Assembly (NCBI GenBank): GCA_947044365.1 | Contig: OX345636.1 | Location: 57,577,746-57,641,745 of the forward strand | From: Petrosia ficiformis | Lineage: Eukaryota; Porifera; Demospongiae; Haplosclerida; Petrosiidae | Length of the DNA: 64,000 nucleotides | Direction: 5' to 3' | In this document: positions 1 to 14,100 of the stretch, in pieces | How positions within the stretch are numbered: position 1 is the first letter of the stretch | Layout of the letters: each line of letters begins with the position of its first letter | Translations under genes and position numbers: made by a program | The notes under the pieces: model-generated | What the model was told of the DNA's origin: nothing | Databases searched by the model: none | What the model saw: the letters and a program-made list of their open reading frames with translations, nothing else

Positions 1-330
1 TTGGTCTTACCTTGATTGGCTATAGAAAGTCTCCAAAACATGGTTATTGCTTTATAATGAGAACTAGTGTGGTTCCTGTCAGTGTTTCTATCAAGATTAG
101 GCACTGCTGTACTGAGAAATAAGACAAAAGCTACCAGCAACATAGCCTCAACTTTCATGGAACATACCTACATTATTAGCCACAAGTTTGAATTGCAGAA
201 TTGCAGAATTGCAGAATTGCACATGCACAAACATTATGTAGGCGTGGCAGCGAAGCTTCAAAGGTAGAAATGTAGCTTTGAATGGACAACCAACGAACGA
301 AGGTTCGAACTTTCAAATCTTCATACCCAG
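1..330. mobile_element. Dispersed TIR element, copy 1 (cut by window edge)
   Basis: This stretch is nearly identical to 2783-3107, including the segments around TAGCCACAAGTTTG and CGAACGAAGG, and ends with the same TTCATACCCAGCCCC terminus. The left end lies outside the window. A more diverged third copy is at about 29772-30146. No transposase is visible, so it is probably non-autonomous. It contains a small internal triplication of GAATTGCA that copy 2 has only twice. Confidence 0.7.
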
Positions 331-719
331 CCCCACTTGTATTACTTGTATTACTTGTATTACTTGTATCAGTTGTATTAGTTGTATTACTTGTATTACT
401 TGTATTACTTGTATTACTTGTATCAGTTGTATTACTTGTATTACTTGTATCAGTTGTATTACTTGTATTACTTGTATTAATTGTATTACTTGTATCAGTT
501 GTATTAGTTGTATTACTTGTATTAATTGTATTACTTGTATTACTTGTATTAGTTGTATTACTTGTATTGTATTACTTGTATTACTTGTATTAGTTGTATT
601 ACTTGTATTAATTGTATTACTTGTATCAGTTGTATTAGTTGTATTACTTGTATTAATTGTATTACTTGTATTACTTGTATTAGTTGTATTACTTGTATTA
701 CTTGTATTACTTGTATTAT
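331..719. repeat. 9-bp minisatellite (ACTTGTATT)n
   Basis: About 43 tandem units of ACTTGTATT with variants (CAGTTGTATT, AGTTGTATT, AATTGTATT) follow directly after the TIR element. All reading frames through it stay open and give artificial low-complexity peptides rich in T-N-S or L-V, so the open frames here are not genes. A short tract of the same unit flanks copy 2 at 3108-3164. Confidence 0.95.
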
Positions 720-927
720 TATAAATAATGAGCATTTGAAGTCATGTCTATGAATTTTTGCTTCTGCTCCATTTAAACACCTTGTATTAACTGGGATTTA
801 TACTATATAAAGCCCGGTTTGTATGGTGGTAACCACAAGCAAGTTTCAGACAACCTAAATTTTGTGCAGTGTCATTGTGGGTATATTTCCTGCAGACAAC
901 ATTTGAGGCTAATTCTGCTATGAATTT

Positions 928-1452
928 TAGGGGTGGGCGGCATTGGTAATTTTTTTACTGATAAATTCATTTCTGTATCGCAATACGATATCACAAATTG
1001 ATACATACCGAAATATCGAAATACACTGTTAATTTAATATTTTTGTGCCACACTCATATTATGTTTGAGCACATGGCCAACTGAAATAGTGCGTTTAGCA
1101 GTCTTTGTTAGACTTTTCTAGATGCGAACAGGTTAGAAAAGAGTGGTAGACTCCAATTCATTAATAGTAGATACTATATTTGAGTGTTATCGTTGTCACA
1201 TAAGTCAATTGATACAAAGACTTTTTGTTTACGTTAACAATTCTACTCCAGTATGCCAAAAAAAGTGTGTTTTACAGATAGTATTTTAGTAGTCTGAACT
1301 AGTTGTTGGTTGTGTTTCAGGCACAGTTTGTGCCTACAAAATGTTTGTGGGAGTGACCATTTGTAAAACACGTATTGTATGTACATGTAGTTGATATTTA
1401 GTTATATCGTGATAAATTAATTGATACTAAAATTTCCAATATCACCCACTGC
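928..1452. mobile_element. MITE-like element with GGGGTGGGCGG end
   Basis: The left end AGGGGTGGGCGGCATTGG and the right end CCAATATCACCCACTGC are imperfect inverted complements. The interior is AT-rich and non-coding. The same left terminus occurs at 16019, so this is a family. The ends resemble hAT-type TIRs, but no clean 8-bp target duplication is visible here. Confidence 0.5.
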
Positions 1453-2021
1453 TATCTGCTCACTGGCGTGTTTAAGAGGGGCCTGGTGGGGCCCAGGCCC
1501 TCCTTGTTGCTTTGTAATGAAATTTTTTAAAAATAATTCTAATTAATGCCTCCGTGCATCATGGTTTGCAGCCCCATTGTAGGAGTAACTAAGTCTGATA
1601 TGGACTCTGACTCTGAGTCTGAGAGCATTGAATCCCCACAGAGTTCATCAACATTGCTAGATTCTCAGTTGTCATCAATAATAGCGATAATGTACGTAAC
1701 GTAGATGCCGACAGACCACACCCATCATAAATGATTAATTCACACGCCATAGTATTATCAATACAGGTGCTAGGCCCCCCCTGATATTCATGTCTAGACA
1801 CACCTATGTATCTGCTAGTAAGTAGAATGCTATATTTGTAATTAAGATATAATACCACTCTACTTAAAAGCTCCTATACATAGAACTATTGTATTGCTTA
1901 TAATTACATGTATTATTATCAATACATGTATTGAGAATGTCTGTTGATATTATTATCATTTATCCTAGTCATACAAAACTTTATTACATTGTATACATAT
2001 TTGTTTATTTATACATTTTAC
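1453..2021. other. Non-coding stretch with a segmental duplicate
   Basis: No gene is supported. The part around 1810-1945 is duplicated at about 4190-4320 (shared AGTAGAATGCT..ATTTGTAATTAAGATATAA and CAATACATGTATTGAGAATGTCT). A GGGGCCTGGTGGGGCCCAGGCCC run near 1478-1500 forms a small G/C hairpin. Confidence 0.4.
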
Positions 2022-2082
2022 ACATTGCTATGATCTATTCACATTGCTATGATCTATTCACATTGCTATGATCTATTCACAG
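2022..2082. repeat. Three tandem 18-bp units before an exon
   Basis: The unit CATTGCTATGATCTATTCA occurs three times in a row and ends at the splice acceptor of the first recognised linker exon, so it makes up that acceptor's polypyrimidine and branch region. Confidence 0.85.
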
Positions 2083-2127
2083 ATGACAAATCTACTGTTA
2101 CTAAGAAACAGGAGGTATCACTCCCAG
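2083..2127 (+). CDS. Linker exon 1 (phase 1-1)
   Basis: A 45-bp exon between CACAG and GTACTG encodes DDKSTVTKKQEVSLP plus a split Gly codon. It is symmetrical (phase 1-1), like the other linker exons at 4008, 12078, 34324 and 37112, and similarly acidic/Ser-Thr rich. It is the most upstream exon I can support. It could be alternatively spliced, since skipping it keeps the frame. Confidence 0.45.
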
Positions 2128-5100
2128 GTACTGATTTGTGTTCCATATCAGTTTCATTATCATAATTTTAATGTTCTATATGAGTGTTTGAAACATCCCA
2201 TAGTTTAGTAATAATTATTATCATTGCAATTACAATAATAGCACTTGCCATGTTGCTTCCTTCACCTTGTTAAGATAACTATACACTGTGAACAGTAATG
2301 ATATAAAATATATTCCAAACATTTCTAAATCAGTTAGTAAAATTGTCCTCCATTTTCTATTGTCACATGAAGTGATTGAAGTTTAGCTGTATATAGGACT
2401 GAAAGGAAATTTTAAAATCTGCTTTATCACCTAATGATCAAATGGCTGCTTGTGTTATTATCATTGGGGTAATGCTTGCAAGGTTTGGTTGTAGAAAATA
2501 TCCAACACTTCCTAGTCACTTCGTTTCCATTCTGATTTATCATCATAAGAATGCTAGGGCAACATGTGCAAATCTGTCTGCTCAGCATCTATTTTAATGA
2601 TTGTATTATTTGTATTACATGTAGTGATAAAAGTTGTAATAGTCACATGTATATGGTGTGTATTGGTTATAAAAATTGTATTACATGTATTTAGGGCTGG
2701 GGCGAAGGTGGGAAAACAGCCTTTAAAGCTTTGTCAGAAATAATGAACGAAAGTTCAAAGGTTCGCACATGTTTTTATCAATGTTGGTCTTACCTTGATT
2801 GGCTATAGAAAGCCTCCAAAACAGGGTTATTGCTTTATAATGAGAACTAGTGTGGTTCCGGTCAGTGTTTCTATCAAGATTAGGCACTGGTGGACTGAGA
2901 AATAAGACAAAAGCTACCAGCAACACAGCCTCAACTTTCATGGAACATACCTACATTATTAGCCACAAGTTTGAATTGCAGAATTGCAGAATTGCACATG
3001 CACAAACATTATGTAGGCGTGGCAGCGAAGCTTCAAAGGTAGAAATGTAGCTTTGAATGGACAACCAACGAACGAAGGTTCGAACTTTCAAATCTTCATA
3101 CCCAGCCCCACTTGTATTACTTGTATTACTTGTATTACTTGTATTACTTGTATTACTTGTATCAGGAGCCCAGAATGATGTTGACGAGAAAGCAAAAGAG
3201 TAGGAGCGGCAGACGACCACGCATTTAATTAAATTGGTCAAACTATCTGTCTGACCATCTGTTACTATTTTTTAGAATCCACGTGTATCCACACCTTCGT
3301 TGAAAACGAACTGCTACTAACTACATTGACTTAGTTTCCTCTAAAGCAAAGAAAATAATTTGGCAATAATCTGGCTGTGTAGACCTGTGAAGACGTTGCT
3401 AGTGAAGCCATTGACAAAGTAGCAGAAATAATGTCAAACACTCTTGATTAGGACTAAACAATTCTTTCTCGGCTTCTCCAAAGCATGCTCTCGCTTTCCT
3501 GATAGTAGGTGACTCCATTTCTGCCTCCAGACATGTTCGTATACTAACTAACCTTGGAGATCTTCGAATTGTTGACGACATATTTAACAAAGGTGTGGAT
3601 TCTACAAATAGTAACAGATGGTCAGACAGATACATGTAGTTTGAGCAATTTAATGAAATGCATGGTCATCTACCGCTCCTACTCTTCCGCTTTCTGGTAA
3701 GTTTTTGGCTCTTGTTTGTATTAGTTGTATTTGTTTTTGTACAAGTGTTTTGATCAATTGTGGCTTAATGAGGAAGCTAAAATAGCACAGAGACCGACGG
3801 CTTTACATCCCCTCCGAAGGATGGGGTGATTAACACCTCCTCATTTTTGGAGGGTAGAGCTGAGTACACTCATAGGTGAAAAAAGCCTAACCCTAGCGGG
3901 GCTTAAACCTGCAACCTTTCGATTGCAGGCCAGCACTTTAGCTAGCAGGCCACTAGTACCCCCCTATATAATGCACATTTCAATGAACACCATTTTTTCC
4001 ATTGCAGATGATATCAAAAGCAATATTTCTGAGCAAGATGAACCAAATGTGAAGAAGCCAGATGAAACAATACCAGGTACTAAATGTAGTTTTTATAGTA
4101 CAGTATGACTAGTAGCATCATGAGTACATGTATCTCTTTCTGTATTTTAACTTAATGTGATGTGTTATAAACTGTACTATTAATATTACTATTAGTAGAA
4201 TGCTGTATTTGTAATTAAGATATAATTAGTTACCACTCTTCTTAATAGTTCCTATACATAATAGAACTGTTGTATTGCTTATAATTATATTATCAATACA
4301 TGTATTGAGAATGTCTATAGACACATTGAAATTTCAAACTCACTCTAGTGTGACTTGGCCATGGAAAGTATAGTATAATGAATATCTGTTATTAGTTTCA
4401 ATTATCATAGGTTATTGGTAGAATATATTTTGTAATAAGTAGATGATGTCAACTTTCATACCTTAAGTCTACTTTTAATTACATGTACTAATTTTAGCAA
4501 CTAAAATTATTATGTGATTTCGTGATTAGGCAAATTAGGAGTGGCTCAGAAATTCACTAAAATTATGCAATGCCATAATAAATTTATGAATTTAGTGGAT
4601 GAAATTAATATTAATAGGTTTTAGGTATTTAGTGAAAATTCACATCACAATAGTTACCTATACAATGTGAGTGCTGATTGTAAGGATTGTAATGATTGTA
4701 ATGATTGTAATGATTGTAATGATTGTAATGGATATCAGGTCTGGTACTTGGCCGGGTTGTGTCAAGCACTTTCTGGGCTTAAGCACAGTTTATGAAGTGC
4801 TTTATTTGAAGTGCTTCAAAGCCCTTTGTCAATTTAAGCACAAGTGTTAATTTTCTGTGCTTGTGCTTAAGTCTTTTGTAGTTAGTTACATGTACATTCT
4901 GATATTTACCACTTTTCCTTGCAACAACATGTAAGAGGGTATACAACTACCCTTATCAGCACATGTGTGATAGCGGTGTATAATCAAGACAATGACAGCT
5001 GTAGTAGCACTTTCAAGTGCTTTAAAGTAATTAAGTACTCTAACAAAGGGCTTGTGCTTGGGGTTAAGCACATGCAAAGATGTTAGTACTTGTACTTATA

Positions 5101-8100
5101 CTTGTACTTATACTTGTGCTTGTATTTGTACTTGTGCTTGTATTTGTGTTTGTGCTTGTGTACTTATGCTTGTACTTGTGCTTGTACGTACTTGTACTTG
5201 TGCTTGTATTTGTGCTTGTATTTGTGCTTGTACTTGTGCATGTGCTTGTGTTTGTGCCTGTACTTGTACTGGTACTTGTGCTTGTGTTTGTGCTTGTGCT
5301 TGTACTTGTACTTATACTTGTACTTGTGCTTGTATTTGTGCTTGTACTTGTGCATGTGCTTGTGTTTGAGCCTGTACTTGTACTTGTACTTGTGCTTGTA
5401 TTTGTGCTTGTACTTGTGCATGTACTTGTGCTTGTACTTGGGCTTGTACTTGTACTTGTGCTTATATTTGTGCTTGTGCTTGTATTTGTGCTTGTGCTTG
5501 TGCTTGTGCTTGTACTTGTGCTTGTATTTGTGCTTGTGCTTGTATTTGTGCTTGTACTTGTGCATGTACTTATACTTGTACTTGTGCTTGTATTTGTGCT
5601 TGTACTTATACATGTACTTGTGCTTGTACTTGGGCTTGTACTTGTGCTTGTACTTGTGCTTGTATTTGTGCTTGTGCTTGTATTTGTGCTTGTGCTTGTG
5701 CTTGTGCTTGTGCTTGTGCTTGTACTTGTACTTGTGCTTGTACTTGTGTTTGTGTTTGTGCTTGACGTAATTTGAAAATCCTTGCACTTGTACTTAAGCA
5801 CTTTTCCAAAGGGCTTGACAAACCCTGGTCTTTGGGCGGGCAACCAAGTTATTTACCCAGGGTCCCCACACATACCACAGAAAGCAAGGGACCCTTGTCT
5901 AGATGAGAAATTGATTTAATAACAGTATCCAATTGATTTATGTTGTATAAATATAGAGATAATGATTATTACTTACAGTAAAACAATGTTGATTACAATA
6001 CTATAATCATACATAATGTATTATGTAATACTTATAATTATAGTACACTGTATATACAATACACAATGTACTATGTAATACATTATATGTAATACACAAT
6101 GTACTATGTAATACATTATATGTAATACACAATGTACTATGTAATACATTATATGTAATACACAATGTACTATGTAATACATTATATGTATTACACAGTC
6201 ACTTGAACAGTTGCATTTTGTTCACGTTGTACAATAGGACCAACAAATCCAAGCAACAAGACACTAATGTACATGTGTGTTAGTTCAGTTTACAGTGCAA
6301 AAACAATAGAGTTAGGCATTAGTATTTTGTTTGGTTGTAGTAACTGAAATAAGCACAAAACAGGACATTAAGTTAATCAAAAACTTTTGTTAGTATAATT
6401 TCTCCTCATAACAGACAGTGTGTGTTGTGTGTCAACAATGTGTAGAAAAGGTGTTATATTAATTTGCAATATTCAAATTATGGTAACTACATGTATGTGA
6501 TTATTTTCAATGCAAGTTTAATTGTGACATGGTACTATAACTGAATAATTGTGTAAGGCTTGCCCTAATTATAACTATTATGAATGGGAGGATTATATTA
6601 TATTAACTATTAACTTAATCTGCAATTTTGTGGATGCATTGAAGTTTCCAAAATCCCCATTAAATGTTACACATAACATACAGTACATGTGCAGAACCCT
6701 CGCCACAAGTGTGATTTGGGAAATAAGAATGATTCAGTTACTGACAAGGAAATAACTGCAGACAATATTTGACTGCAATTTCCAAAAACATATTTTGAAT
6801 TAACAGTAAACACACACACACATTATTATCTGTCACCTAGGTCCGAGCCTATTATTCCCAGAACATTGCCTAATATTCTATTCTGAATTTCCCAAAATAG
6901 TATCCTATTATTCTTAAGGAATTCACTGATTATTAAAATTCTTCCAAAACTCACATACATGTACTTGTAAGTGGTGGATTCAATTGCACTCTATGCTTCC
7001 TAGAGATTTCTAAAGGTTTAGGACATCTTAACCCTTTACCGACGAATGTTGCAAATATGCAACATTTGAATAATGCATTAATTAACGAATGTTGCAGATT
7101 TGCAACATAAATGGTAAAAGGCAAATATATTATAAAATCTTTAAATATAGAAGAAACTAACAAGCACACACTACGAAGAAAACATTTAGTTAGTTTAAAT
7201 TAGTGAAAGCATCAGATTCCAGGCCAAACAAAACTGATAAAGACGCTAAGTATGGACGTCGCCGCTGACTACTGCAGTTTCAAACACTCGTCTTGCTGCT
7301 TTCCTCCTGCTAACGAAGCATGTTTTTGGCATCAATGGCTTTCTTAGAAAGTCTTCTGTATAACTGAGTTAAAAGTAACGGTTGCTTAAAATTCAGGCGT
7401 TATACAGACTAGACGAAAAGTGGGCGTTGCCCGTCGACTACTATACTTACAAACGTTCGCCTTTCTCTCTTCCTGCTGATAGCGAAGTATAAATTTTACA
7501 TCAATGGGTTTGCTAGACTCTTCTTTTCACAAAGAAAGTTAGAATGTTGAGACTTATAAAATATGAGAGTTATAGTGTTGAAAATTTATATAGATATTAA
7601 GTGCTCCGCCCACACAAAATTTCTTAATTAAATTGTGGTTAATAACGAAAACGCTAATTTCAATTATAGCCGGTAAAGGGTTAATCGACTCCATGACTCT
7701 CTATCTCGACCATTTTTTCCAACATTTGCCATTATTTTAACCCAAGTGTTCCTGAAATTATTCTTAATCTGGGAAGCTTCTATTATTCTTTTAATTATTC
7801 TGGAATTAGAGGCGCAGGCCTAATGGTGGCTTGTTGGCCACACCATGTGTTGTTTCAGATAATCCTGAATTAGAGAATGCATCCTGATATATGTTTACTA
7901 TTTCTTGCTACTCTACTAACAAATAATTAGCTTTTAACAAACCTTTTCACTCTTGTACAGACATGAGGTCATATACATGATTATTTGCTATATATACAGT
8001 TGACATTATTTTTATACAATAAGTTGAACCATAATATGCAGGAAGAGATATGCACACAAACCTGCTACTGGCATAAAGCAGTGGAATAGCAAGTTTTCCA

Positions 8101-11100
8101 CTCTAATATGTTGCTTTGAAATTTAATGCATGATATAAGCTTGATTTGACATTTGTATTTTCAAAAGGTGTTTGTTAGAATGAAGTCAAGACTATAAATG
8201 ATGACTTTACTGTTATTATTGGTCAGTAGCAAACTAGTCACGGATAATGTGCAAATGTTATAATGATTATAAGCATAGAAGTCAATATTTACCTTCTTTA
8301 TTTAAGGTGGCATTACGGCAAAAGTTGGAAGTGATATAAACAAGGCGTTAATGATATTCATATTTTATTAATGATTTCATTTTGTGGTTCCAGTATAATG
8401 CTTCCTGCATGTGGTATTATCTCTGCTATAATGAAGCAAAATGAGTGGTTGTACATGTGTTGTCTCAGATAATGCTTCAAGTAATTTAACTATCAGCATG
8501 TATCCTGATAAATGTTAACTATTCCTGGCAACTCCATTAATCAATAAATTAGTTGTTTTAACACTCTGATACAGACACATGGTCATGTACATAATATTTC
8601 CGCAATTATGATGTGTCCGAAGAGGCTGAAATATTTGAGGTAAATGCTCAAAAGAAATATCGAGAATGGTACATTAGGAGTAAAGAATAATGTTAGAGTT
8701 CGGCAAATACATGTACATAGAAACTTACTGTTACAGCATCAAGTTAGAATGACGAGTTTATGGGAAGCCATTCAATTTCATTGTGAAGCAATTTTACTGA
8801 ATATTAGTATGTGAAAGGGCAGCCACATCAGACTTATTGAATATAATTATGGAGAATATAGTGGAAATTGCAGTTCAGTGACTGTTGATTTCTGCATAAT
8901 TTATGTTATTCTCACATTTGTGGGTGTCACAGTACTTTTATGGATAATTATAGTTAAAGATATGTGACTGAATGAATTGACTGGTATTTCTCATTACGTC
9001 TACATGTGTCTTTGTTGCTTACTTGTTGAGATTCTTCAGAACTTTGGGGTTAATTTGCCTATTGCAGCAGTTGCCATGTTTTTGGAAGTAGTGAGCTATG
9101 CATGTGCCTATATTCATGTACATGTGTATATGATATATAATTTATACATCACTGCATGTAGGGATAGTAATCTCTATTTGCACCTGCTTTGATGCACCTG
9201 CAAACATATAAAATATGAGTTGTTGGTTGTTTTCAATGCCTGCTTAGTTTTAAGGGGACTTAAAACTACTTCAAAGTACTCACAAGTACATGTATTTAAG
9301 TACTTGCAAGTACTTAACTAAGGACTGAAGTACAAGTACGAGTACTCATATATGTGTACTTATTGTACTTGAGTACAAATACCAATGTACCTGGCCCCAC
9401 GCCGTCGTAGCACTTTTATGTATAATTATGGTTAAAGATCTGTGACTTAATGAATTGACTGCTGTTTCTTGTTCATGTCTACATGTGTCTTTGTTGCTTG
9501 CATGTTGAGATTCTTCAGATGTATACAAATTGTGTTCCCTAACCTGTACAGATATTTGTAGAAACATAAAAGTAGAGGGATAGGACACTGTAACACATTG
9601 ATACCTAATTATTACCACTTTATCAGTATCACACTTACGTGATTACCAAGACTAAGTAAGAATAGTTAATAAAGAACACAATGGAAGCTTATCTTCATCA
9701 AAAAGTAATAAAGAGAAGTAAACATGGACTTCAATGTAGAGTTTGAATGGAAAGTGGTTTTGCACAGATTTTTGGTCAACGTTTTTCAGTATAAACTTTC
9801 AAGTTAAAGGTTGGGAGAGTACCATAGTACCATCCTTTGACCCTTTGAGTAAACATTGGTATAGGTACATGTACATGTATGTGTATCACTTACCAAATCT
9901 ATTAATTTCCTCAGATTTTAACTAACTTCATGATATAATTATTATACACATTACTACCAGGAATGTAGATGCTACACGTATTTACCTGTGTTACACACTA
10001 TAGCTTAAGTAACAATGAGTGTGTAGTAATAATATACACATTAATTTGATAATTCAGCACTTGAGATCAAATTCTGTTTATGCTTTTATAAAGATCCAGC
10101 ATACTTACATACATGTATGTGTACATGTGTATGTACATGTATACCCACATATCTTATTAATCTTCATCTGTGTAGCCAGAGGGTTATTATAATCATATTA
10201 TCTGTTTTGTCTTTGTGGTTTTTACCAGGGCATGAAGAGGTTAATTCATTAATTATGCACATTTTCAATACTAGTTTTTGGAAGTACTGAGCTATGCATG
10301 TGCCTATATACATGTACGTTTATATGATTATATATATATAATTTATATACATCACTGCATGTAGGGATAGTAATCTATTTGCACATGCAAACATAAAATG
10401 TGAGTTGTTGGTTGTTTTCAATGCCTGCTTAGTTTTAAAGGGACTTAAAACTACTTCAAAGTACTCACAAGTATTTAAGTACTCTCAAGTACTTAACTAA
10501 GGACTTACAATGTAAGTACAAGTACGAGTACTCATATACATGTATGTGTACTTAACTACTTATTGTACTTGAGTACAAATACCAATGTACTTGGCCCCAT
10601 GCCTGTATACTACGGTGGCCCTGAAGGTCGCGATAGTCCCAACGTTCTACGCGACAATCCCAACATTCTACGTGACAATCCCAACGTTCTACACGAAGGT
10701 CTGTAACGTTCTATGTGAAATCCAGGCCAGTATTAATTAGAGCCACGCCTCAAAAATTAATTCTTGCTATAAAATTTACATGGCATCAATTGTCATTACC
10801 AGCTTGTTACTGTTGGTGCTTTGTGTTTATGGCTGTGCAGGACTATCCCGAGATGACCCTGAAGTCAACAGTAAGTGACTACGTTTGTACACCATATTAT
10901 GTGTATATATATATATATAATAACTTGAAATTATGATTTATATAAAGATAGATAGAGAGCAAATGGATGTTATTGGTAATTATGTACAAACTTAGTCACT
11001 TACTGTTGACTTCAGGGTCATCTCGGGATAGTCCTGCACAGCCATAAGCACAAAGCACCAACAGTAAAAAGCTGCATGGTAATGACAATTGATGCCCTGT

Positions 11101-14100
11101 AAATTTTATAGCAAGAATTAATTTTTGAGGCGTGGCTCTAATTAATACTGGCCTAGCATAGAACGTTAGAGACCTTCGTGTAGAACGTTGGGATTGTTGC
11201 GTAGAACATTGGGATTGTCGCGTAGAACGTTGGGATTGTCACGTAGAGCGTTGGGATTGTCACGTAGAACGTTGGGACTATCGCGACCTTCAGGGCCACC
11301 GCAGTATACAATATATATTATAGGTTGTTATATATCAGATGAGAAAGTCGTTAATGATGATACTAACACACTTGCCAAGTAGATTTTAACTAACTTCATG
11401 ATATAATTATTATACACATTACTGCTAGCAATGTAGTGAGTAATGATCAATGATGAACTAGTAATTTCATTGTTTTAAATTATTGCCTGGTATTGACATA
11501 TATACCTGGTATTAGGTGCTGACCACATCTGCAATTTCCATATGCATTACAGTTCATGTCAGATGCTATTTACCTGTGTTACACACTATAGCTTAAGTAA
11601 TGTAATAATAATAATATACATGTACATATTCATTTGATAATTCAGCACTTGAGTTCAAATTCTGTTTATGTTTTTATAAAGATCTTGTACAGTTACATAC
11701 ATGTATGTGTATGTACATGTATGGCCACATACAATGTATGCTTCATCTGCGTGGTTGGAGGGTTATTATAATTATATTATCTGTTTTGTCTTTGTGGATT
11801 TCAATTAAAACCTTACTTGTGGGGGATGCCGATAAACACTCATCAGTACAGTCAGGACACCTATATTGTAAATCCCCATGACATTTACTGATTGGTTACA
11901 AATCTAATATCTCAGTCTTGGTATATAATTATACATGTCTTGTCTTTAGCCCTTCTCACTTCATTCGTTTTTTTTTTATTTCTAGTATTCTAGATTTCAA
12001 GATGCCATTCCCACTATATTACACATTTTTATAATACTTATATTTAGTTATTTACGTATGTATGTTATCATTTTTAGCACCGGACTTTGGGGAGAGTTTT
12101 AGTTCTACTAACAAGATTTCACAGTCAGGTACAGTATGATGTGAATATAATGTGATTTAGAATAGTAGTCAATAGTGTGGAAATATCCAGTCATGCAGGC
12201 AGGGGTGTGGAAACATTGAGCCGACTACCGGACATTTTGGCCTATTTTCACCACTCTTGTCCTGCTCCCCATATACTTTGTATACAGTTTAGTTTCAATT
12301 TACCGAACATTCACTACATTTATCGGACAATGTCCTGCATGACTGGCTGTTTCCACACCACTGCATGCAGGACATCTAAATCTAGCGAATGAATATCCAG
12401 TAAATTGAAACTGACTGTATACATAATATATGAGGAACTGTACAAGAGTGTTGAAAATAGGTTGAAATATCCTGAATTGGGCTAAATATTTCCATACCAT
12501 GATAGTACATGTATTGTGTTCCTCATACATGTAGTTAACCCATAATAAAATGTTTTTTATAAAATGTTTGTTGGAGTTATGAACACCCTGCTTGTGTGAT
12601 TTGGAGCTCCTAATATAGTGAAGAGAAACATGTTTGTGGAGATCTCTTCACTGTTTTTTTTTATTCATTTGCCTTCTTAATATAATATTTTAATACTTTT
12701 CATAAGAAAGTTATATTACTCATTTTATGCAGGAATGTTTGTTGGTATAGAACTGCTACATTCATTAATCATTTATTAGTTGTGTGGTCAAAATGTAATC
12801 ACACACATTTACATGTAGACCACACCTTCACTTCCGCTTTTAACTTTCACATAGTTTCAAACTAGTTTCTTTACTGTACTCTATTGATGTTTATGTGATA
12901 TCATGTAGTGTGAATATTGATACTACGTCTGCTATAATTAGCATTCCAGTAGTACTGACTTAGTATGCTGGTATCCCCAGACACTTCCTCCTCTGTGCAA
13001 AGGGGTGGTAATGTTAGTGAGTCATTTGAAAAGCTAGTGTTCATTAACAGGAAGGAGCAGGTGGAGTGTGTTGTCTCTGTGACTTCAACAAAATGATGTT
13101 GCTGTCAACTGTCAGTGGCTAGTCATTCTGAGTGGTAGTTAGAGGCTATTCTAGGAATTATTATAGATAGAAAAATTATTGCACATTATGTATATGTATG
13201 ATGAATATGAGTACAATGTATGTCATTAATTTTCAATATGTATGATGAATATGATAAGTACAATGTACAGTATGTCATTACTTTTCATTGTCACACAGTT
13301 ACACTTGAACATCCTGAAGTAGTGACAATTGAACATGTAAGTGTATTATTAAATACATGTATGTGTATTATACATGTACAATACATGTATGTGTTAAGTG
13401 AGTGTACAACTGACCATCAATGTACATGAATGTGTATTTGTGATGTAGATGGCCTAACTATATATTTACGTCTACCGCACTTGACTGTTTAGCATATGTG
13501 GACATATTTTACATTTACCACATATAATCAATAATTATAACAATTTCAACAGTAATTGCTTACTCCTTTTTTGCCTGGTAAAGATTCATTTGTATGTATG
13601 TTTGCCTACTTTTTATCTATTGGATACTACATGTACATGTAAGAATGAGCTCTTATGGGTTTCTATGTATTTTTTAAGTTTTAAAGTCATGCTTTGTAGT
13701 ACATTATGTACATGTATATCTCCCCTAACATGCGTACTCCATTTAATATGCCTACTGCACCCTGTCTACTTAACTTACTTCCTTGTTGCAAAATGCGTCT
13801 TAGAGCCTAATAACTTTTCAGCTGAGTTGAAGTTAACCATCATTTTCATGCTCCAAACTGCTGGGAGGAACAATCAATCATCTGAAATACATGTACATTA
13901 CTCCTAGAGGGACATTGAACGTTTGTGAATTTAGGCCTTCTGAGCTTGCTTCTGGTTGTTTCTGGGACCTCAGAAGGGTTGTAGCTGAGATGTTGTTGTA
14001 TGTTGAAAGATAAATGTTGTGGGACTCAAGTTAGGAGGGAAACCACCCCCTAATTTGTATGAAATCTGACTATATATTTCATTGTCATGATATTTTTATA

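Noticed and set aside
278..753. Several long open frames on both strands
   Set aside because: They only translate the 9-bp minisatellite (T-N-S, L-V, C-I-T repeats); unit length is a multiple of three, so all frames stay open.
1561..1704. Plus-strand ATG open frame with Asp/Ser-rich start (MVCSPIVGVTKSDMDSDSES..)
   Set aside because: Considered as the first exon of the fusion gene, but none of the GT sites near its end gives the phase 1 needed by exon 2083-2127, and no independent support exists.
5064..5843. Open frames up to 259 codons on both strands
   Set aside because: Products of the 6-bp CTTGTA/CTTGTG satellite; no protein character.
10715..10936. Open frame in the left arm of the foldback
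   Set aside because: The arm is repeated in inverse on the other side and the peptide matches nothing recognisable; most likely non-coding.
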